Origin: Mariprofundaceae bacterium | GTDB lineage: Bacteria > Pseudomonadota > Zetaproteobacteria > Mariprofundales > Mariprofundaceae | Direction of reading: 5' to 3' | NCBI GenBank assembly: GCA_021772895.1 | Contig: JAJFLC010000013.1 | Span: 106,544-170,543 of the forward strand | Length of the DNA: 64,000 bases | Shown: piece after piece, positions 61,698 to 64,000 of the stretch | Numbering within the stretch: the stretch's first letter is position 1 | How the letters are laid out: every line of letters begins with the position of its first letter | Translations under genes and position numbers: made by a program | The notes under the pieces: generated by a model | Told to the model about the DNA's origin: nothing | What the model saw: only the letters and a program-made list of their open reading frames with translations | Database searches by the model: none

Positions 61698-62407
61698 TGA
61701 ATGAGACGGATCACAACATGCACGATGAAGGCATCTCCCGTATCTATCAGCAGAGCCGCATAGAAGAACCACCCATGGGGCTTGATTCAGCCATTCTGAC
61801 TCAGGCCAGAAACGCTGTTGAAACAAAAAACACTTCATGGCGAGGCATGCGCTGGATGTTTCCACTCACCTCATTTGCACTGGTAATGTTAACCGCCACA
61901 CTCTTTATTCAAATGAAGCAGGAATACCCTGAAATACTGGAGCCTTCCTCTGTTACTTCCCCTGCCCTTCAAGTCGAAGAGAGGTTGGATGATGTACAAA
62001 GCGACCTGAGAAAGAGAAAAACTACTGTGAACAAAGAACAGACTGAAAAAAGAGATGCAGCAGGTGCATCCTCTCCCGCCATGGAGATGAAATCAGCACC
62101 CGCTGAAATGGAAGTAGCACCTGCAAAAAACCTGAAAATGATGTCGAAAGAACCACTGAAACAGGAAGTCATGGGCACATCACCATTCCGAAGCAGAGAG
62201 AACCTCTCCGAAGCTGATTCAGCCGCACCATCTCAACCTGAGCTATTAAAAGGACAGGCATCTCCCGACCCTGAAGCGTGGATTGTTAAAATCAGAAACC
62301 TTCTTAAACAAAAAAACAGAGATGAAGCCATCAAAGAACTTGAAACATTCAGGCTTGTATACCCTGACTATACACTTCCCGATGATCTTAAAATACTAAA
62401 CAAATAA
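61697..62407 (+). CDS. Single-pass anti-sigma-like protein
   Basis: A 236-aa protein with one central helix (MFPLTSFALVMLTATLFIQM), a cytoplasmic N-terminal part (about 55 residues) and a periplasmic, Glu/Lys/Met-rich low-complexity region followed by a final helical stretch (AWIVKIRNLLKQKNRDEAIK). No zinc motif is seen. Its position and TGATG coupling suggest it controls the sigma factor. It may connect to the VWA lipoprotein upstream. Confidence 0.65.
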   Translation: MNETDHNMHDEGISRIYQQSRIEEPPMGLDSAILTQARNAVETKNTSWRGMRWMFPLTSFALVMLTATLFIQMKQEYPEILEPSSVTSPALQVEERLDDVQSDLRKRKTTVNKEQTEKRDAAGASSPAMEMKSAPAEMEVAPAKNLKMMSKEPLKQEVMGTSPFRSRENLSEADSAAPSQPELLKGQASPDPEAWIVKIRNLLKQKNRDEAIKELETFRLVYPDYTLPDDLKILNK

Positions 62408-62469
62408 CTACTTCCTGCCAGCGAACCACACAACGCAATCCCGCAAATAAATAAAAAGCCTGATGTCAG

Positions 62470-63639
62470 CTAATGGTTTGCATCACCGGCGCGATTGATG
62501 GCGATGCGGGTTAATAACGGGCCAAAAAGTTCAAAGATCACCACGGCTCCGATCACAATACTCAATACAACACTACCGGGTCCGGGCAACCGCTGCTCAG
62601 CAAGAAGGGCCATACCCAGAGCAATACCGGCTTGCGGCATCAGGGCCATGCCCGTCCAGCGACGCACCGGGCCGGGTGCATGGCTTATCACCGCACCACA
62701 CCATGCACCTGATATTTTCCCTAAAGCCCTGAATACAATATAGGCAACGCCAACAGAACCTAATTGAAGTAGCAGATCAATATGAAGCGATGCGCCAGCT
62801 AACACAAAAAAGAGAATCATAAACGGTGATTCAATATGCTCAATCGCATGGAATGGCCGGATGTGGTGAACCGCAAGGTTGGCGATGGTCGCGCCCATGA
62901 TCATCGCTGCCAGAATAATCGAAACATCAAGGGCGAGAGCGGCGCCTCCACATAGAAATATCACGCCGAGCGCCTCAACCAGCATCGGTTCACCCGGCTG
63001 AATACGCCCGGTGAGAAATGCTGCGGGAACTCCAAGTCCGATACCTACCAGAATAGCGCCTGCAAGATCCCATATTCCGGCAAGAAACAGTGCAACATTT
63101 GCCTCGCCTGCATAAAAACCTGCGCCTGTAAGCATCACAACAAAAATGATCAGACCCCACGCATCATCAATGGCCACAACGCCAAGCAGGATTTGGGTAA
63201 ATGCGCCTCTGGCTTTCATCTCATGCACAATGTCCACCGTGGCGGCGGGGGCTGTGGCCGTTGCGATACCTGCCAACAGGAGCGCGATCTGCGGATTGAT
63301 GCCGAGCAGAAGCAGGCCTGTCAGCACCATGATGGCTGTTAATGATGCTGCTAGCAGAGATATTGCAAGAACCACGCGACCATGTTTGCGCAGGTTACGC
63401 CGGGTTAACTGCCCCCCCAGAAGAAAACCGATCATCAATAACGCCACATCTGTAATCAGCGGAAACGATGCCTTGCTCATCTCCGTAAAAAAGTTGAAGC
63501 CCGAAGGACCGATCAACAGACCGAACAGAAGCAACAGGGTGACACGCGGAAGCCCTGTTTTTTTTCCAAGGTAATCAAGCGCAAGCCCTGAAAGAAGAAT
63601 AGCGCCTGTTAAGATAAAGAAACCGGTAAAGCTGCCCAC
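62470..63639 (-). CDS. CPA2-family cation:proton antiporter
   Basis: A 389-aa membrane protein with about 12 helices: LDYLGKKTGLPRVTLLLLFG, LLIGPSGFNFF, AGIATATAPAATVDIVHEMK, VAIDDAWGLIIFVVML. This is the Na+(K+)/H+ antiporter core. The start is GTG 63639 with no Shine-Dalgarno, and the transposase relic begins immediately upstream, so the true N-terminus or promoter may have been cut. No TrkA domain is present, unlike the antiporter at 1558. Confidence 0.82.
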   Translation of the reverse strand: MGSFTGFFILTGAILLSGLALDYLGKKTGLPRVTLLLLFGLLIGPSGFNFFTEMSKASFPLITDVALLMIGFLLGGQLTRRNLRKHGRVVLAISLLAASLTAIMVLTGLLLLGINPQIALLLAGIATATAPAATVDIVHEMKARGAFTQILLGVVAIDDAWGLIIFVVMLTGAGFYAGEANVALFLAGIWDLAGAILVGIGLGVPAAFLTGRIQPGEPMLVEALGVIFLCGGAALALDVSIILAAMIMGATIANLAVHHIRPFHAIEHIESPFMILFFVLAGASLHIDLLLQLGSVGVAYIVFRALGKISGAWCGAVISHAPGPVRRWTGMALMPQAGIALGMALLAEQRLPGPGSVVLSIVIGAVVIFELFGPLLTRIAINRAGDANH

Positions 63640-63649
63640 ATTGTTATTA

Positions 63650-64000
63650 ATAGCACAGTATGAGATTCAGGTGTTGCGCCGGAAGATTAAACACAGGCGC
63701 CCTAAGTCTGTGCCACACAACCTTGTCTGGGGCATTGACCTGACGGGTAAATGGATTCAACAGGCAGGCAACATAACATCTTTGGTGTCGTAGAACATCG
63801 GAGTCGCTCTGCCCTCTGTTTAACTGTTTTAGCTGACAAGGCATCCATCACGCTTCTGGAACACCTTATCACTGCCATCAAGCATTACGGTAAACCAACA
63901 TTCATTCGCACGGACAACGAAGCCATCTTCACATCAAAGCTTTTTTGCTTCGGGTTATGGTTGCTGGGCATCAAGCATCAGAGAACCGAAGTAGCATGTC
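63650..64000 (+). pseudogene. Truncated, frameshifted DDE (rve) transposase
   Basis: The frame reads QVLRRKIKHRRPKSVPHNLVWGIDLTGK, where the Asp in GIDLT is the first catalytic residue. After GK it breaks at about 63737-63745, and the next frame continues STGRQHNIFGVVEHRSRSAL and then IRTDNEAIFTS (second catalytic Asp) up to the end of the window. One base is missing at the join. The N-terminal DNA-binding part is absent, and the 3' end is off the window. Confidence 0.8.

Noticed and set aside
1..64000. tRNA, rRNA and CRISPR arrays
   Set aside because: No T-loop-like GGTTCGAATCC context with a cloverleaf, no rRNA core sequence and no regular repeat-spacer array was seen by eye; a tRNAscan and CRISPR search would settle this.

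Overview
The window is bacterial chromosomal DNA of moderate GC. It is densely packed with genes, most of them in short operons with 1-4 base overlaps, and most are on the minus strand in the first half. Gene content suggests a marine, redox-active proteobacterium. It has a Tat system, GluQ-RS, HldD and BamE (Gram-negative envelope), several c-type cytochromes, heavy-metal RND efflux, arsenic methylation, ectoine synthesis, a K+-dependent membrane pyrophosphatase, and relics of a form II RuBisCO locus. A Zetaproteobacterium (Mariprofundus-like iron oxidiser) would fit, but the sequence alone does not prove this.

Layout. 1-5.4 kb: the 5' end of purL, a small lipoprotein, rpsT with a TTG start, a CPA antiporter with TrkA domains, gluQ and a cysteine synthase. 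5.4-15.6 kb (minus strand): a GGDEF/EAL protein, an isocitrate dehydrogenase with an unusual C-terminal zinc ribbon, a lipoprotein, aspS, a class V aminotransferase, a DUF4389 protein, hppA and ppa. 15.7-23.4 kb: an L,D-transpeptidase, tatABC, an UMF1 transporter/LemA/M48 protease operon, a metallo-beta-lactamase-fold protein and an HDOD protein. 23.5-26.4 kb: an ECF sigma/anti-sigma pair, a pentaheme cytochrome and a cytochrome with Asn-Pro-Cys repeats. 26.5-34.5 kb: a metal RND efflux operon with a His-rich leader gene, then arsM and arsS. 34.6-39.97 kb: a pentapeptide-repeat protein, hldD, bamE, and a Cpx-like two-component system divergent from a CpxP/Spy-like gene, with CpxR-type boxes between them. 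40.3-45.2 kb: small accessory genes and a CbbO/NorD relic.

45.2-51.1 kb holds ectABC with an SSS symporter and ubiA. This segment is flanked by two imperfect direct repeats, each containing an 18-codon ORF. 51.3-54.4 kb is a three-gene unit of unfamiliar proteins: a 124-aa protein, a 707-aa protein with six beta-type repeats and a C-terminal metzincin motif, and a HEAT-like protein. 54.6-64 kb: a DUF4230-like protein, a zinc-ribbon membrane peptide, rhlE, a YaiI-family protein, an APC permease, a RuBisCO form II (cbbM) fragment, a VWA lipoprotein with an ECF sigma/anti-sigma pair, a CPA2 antiporter, and a frameshifted DDE transposase running off the end.

The observations most worth following up are the metzincin repeat protein and its neighbours, the IDH-zinc ribbon fusion, the NPC-repeat cytochrome, the paired short ORFs flanking the ectoine segment, and the two scattered Calvin-cycle relics. 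No tRNA, rRNA or CRISPR array was recognised. All family assignments are from reading motifs by eye; no database search was run.
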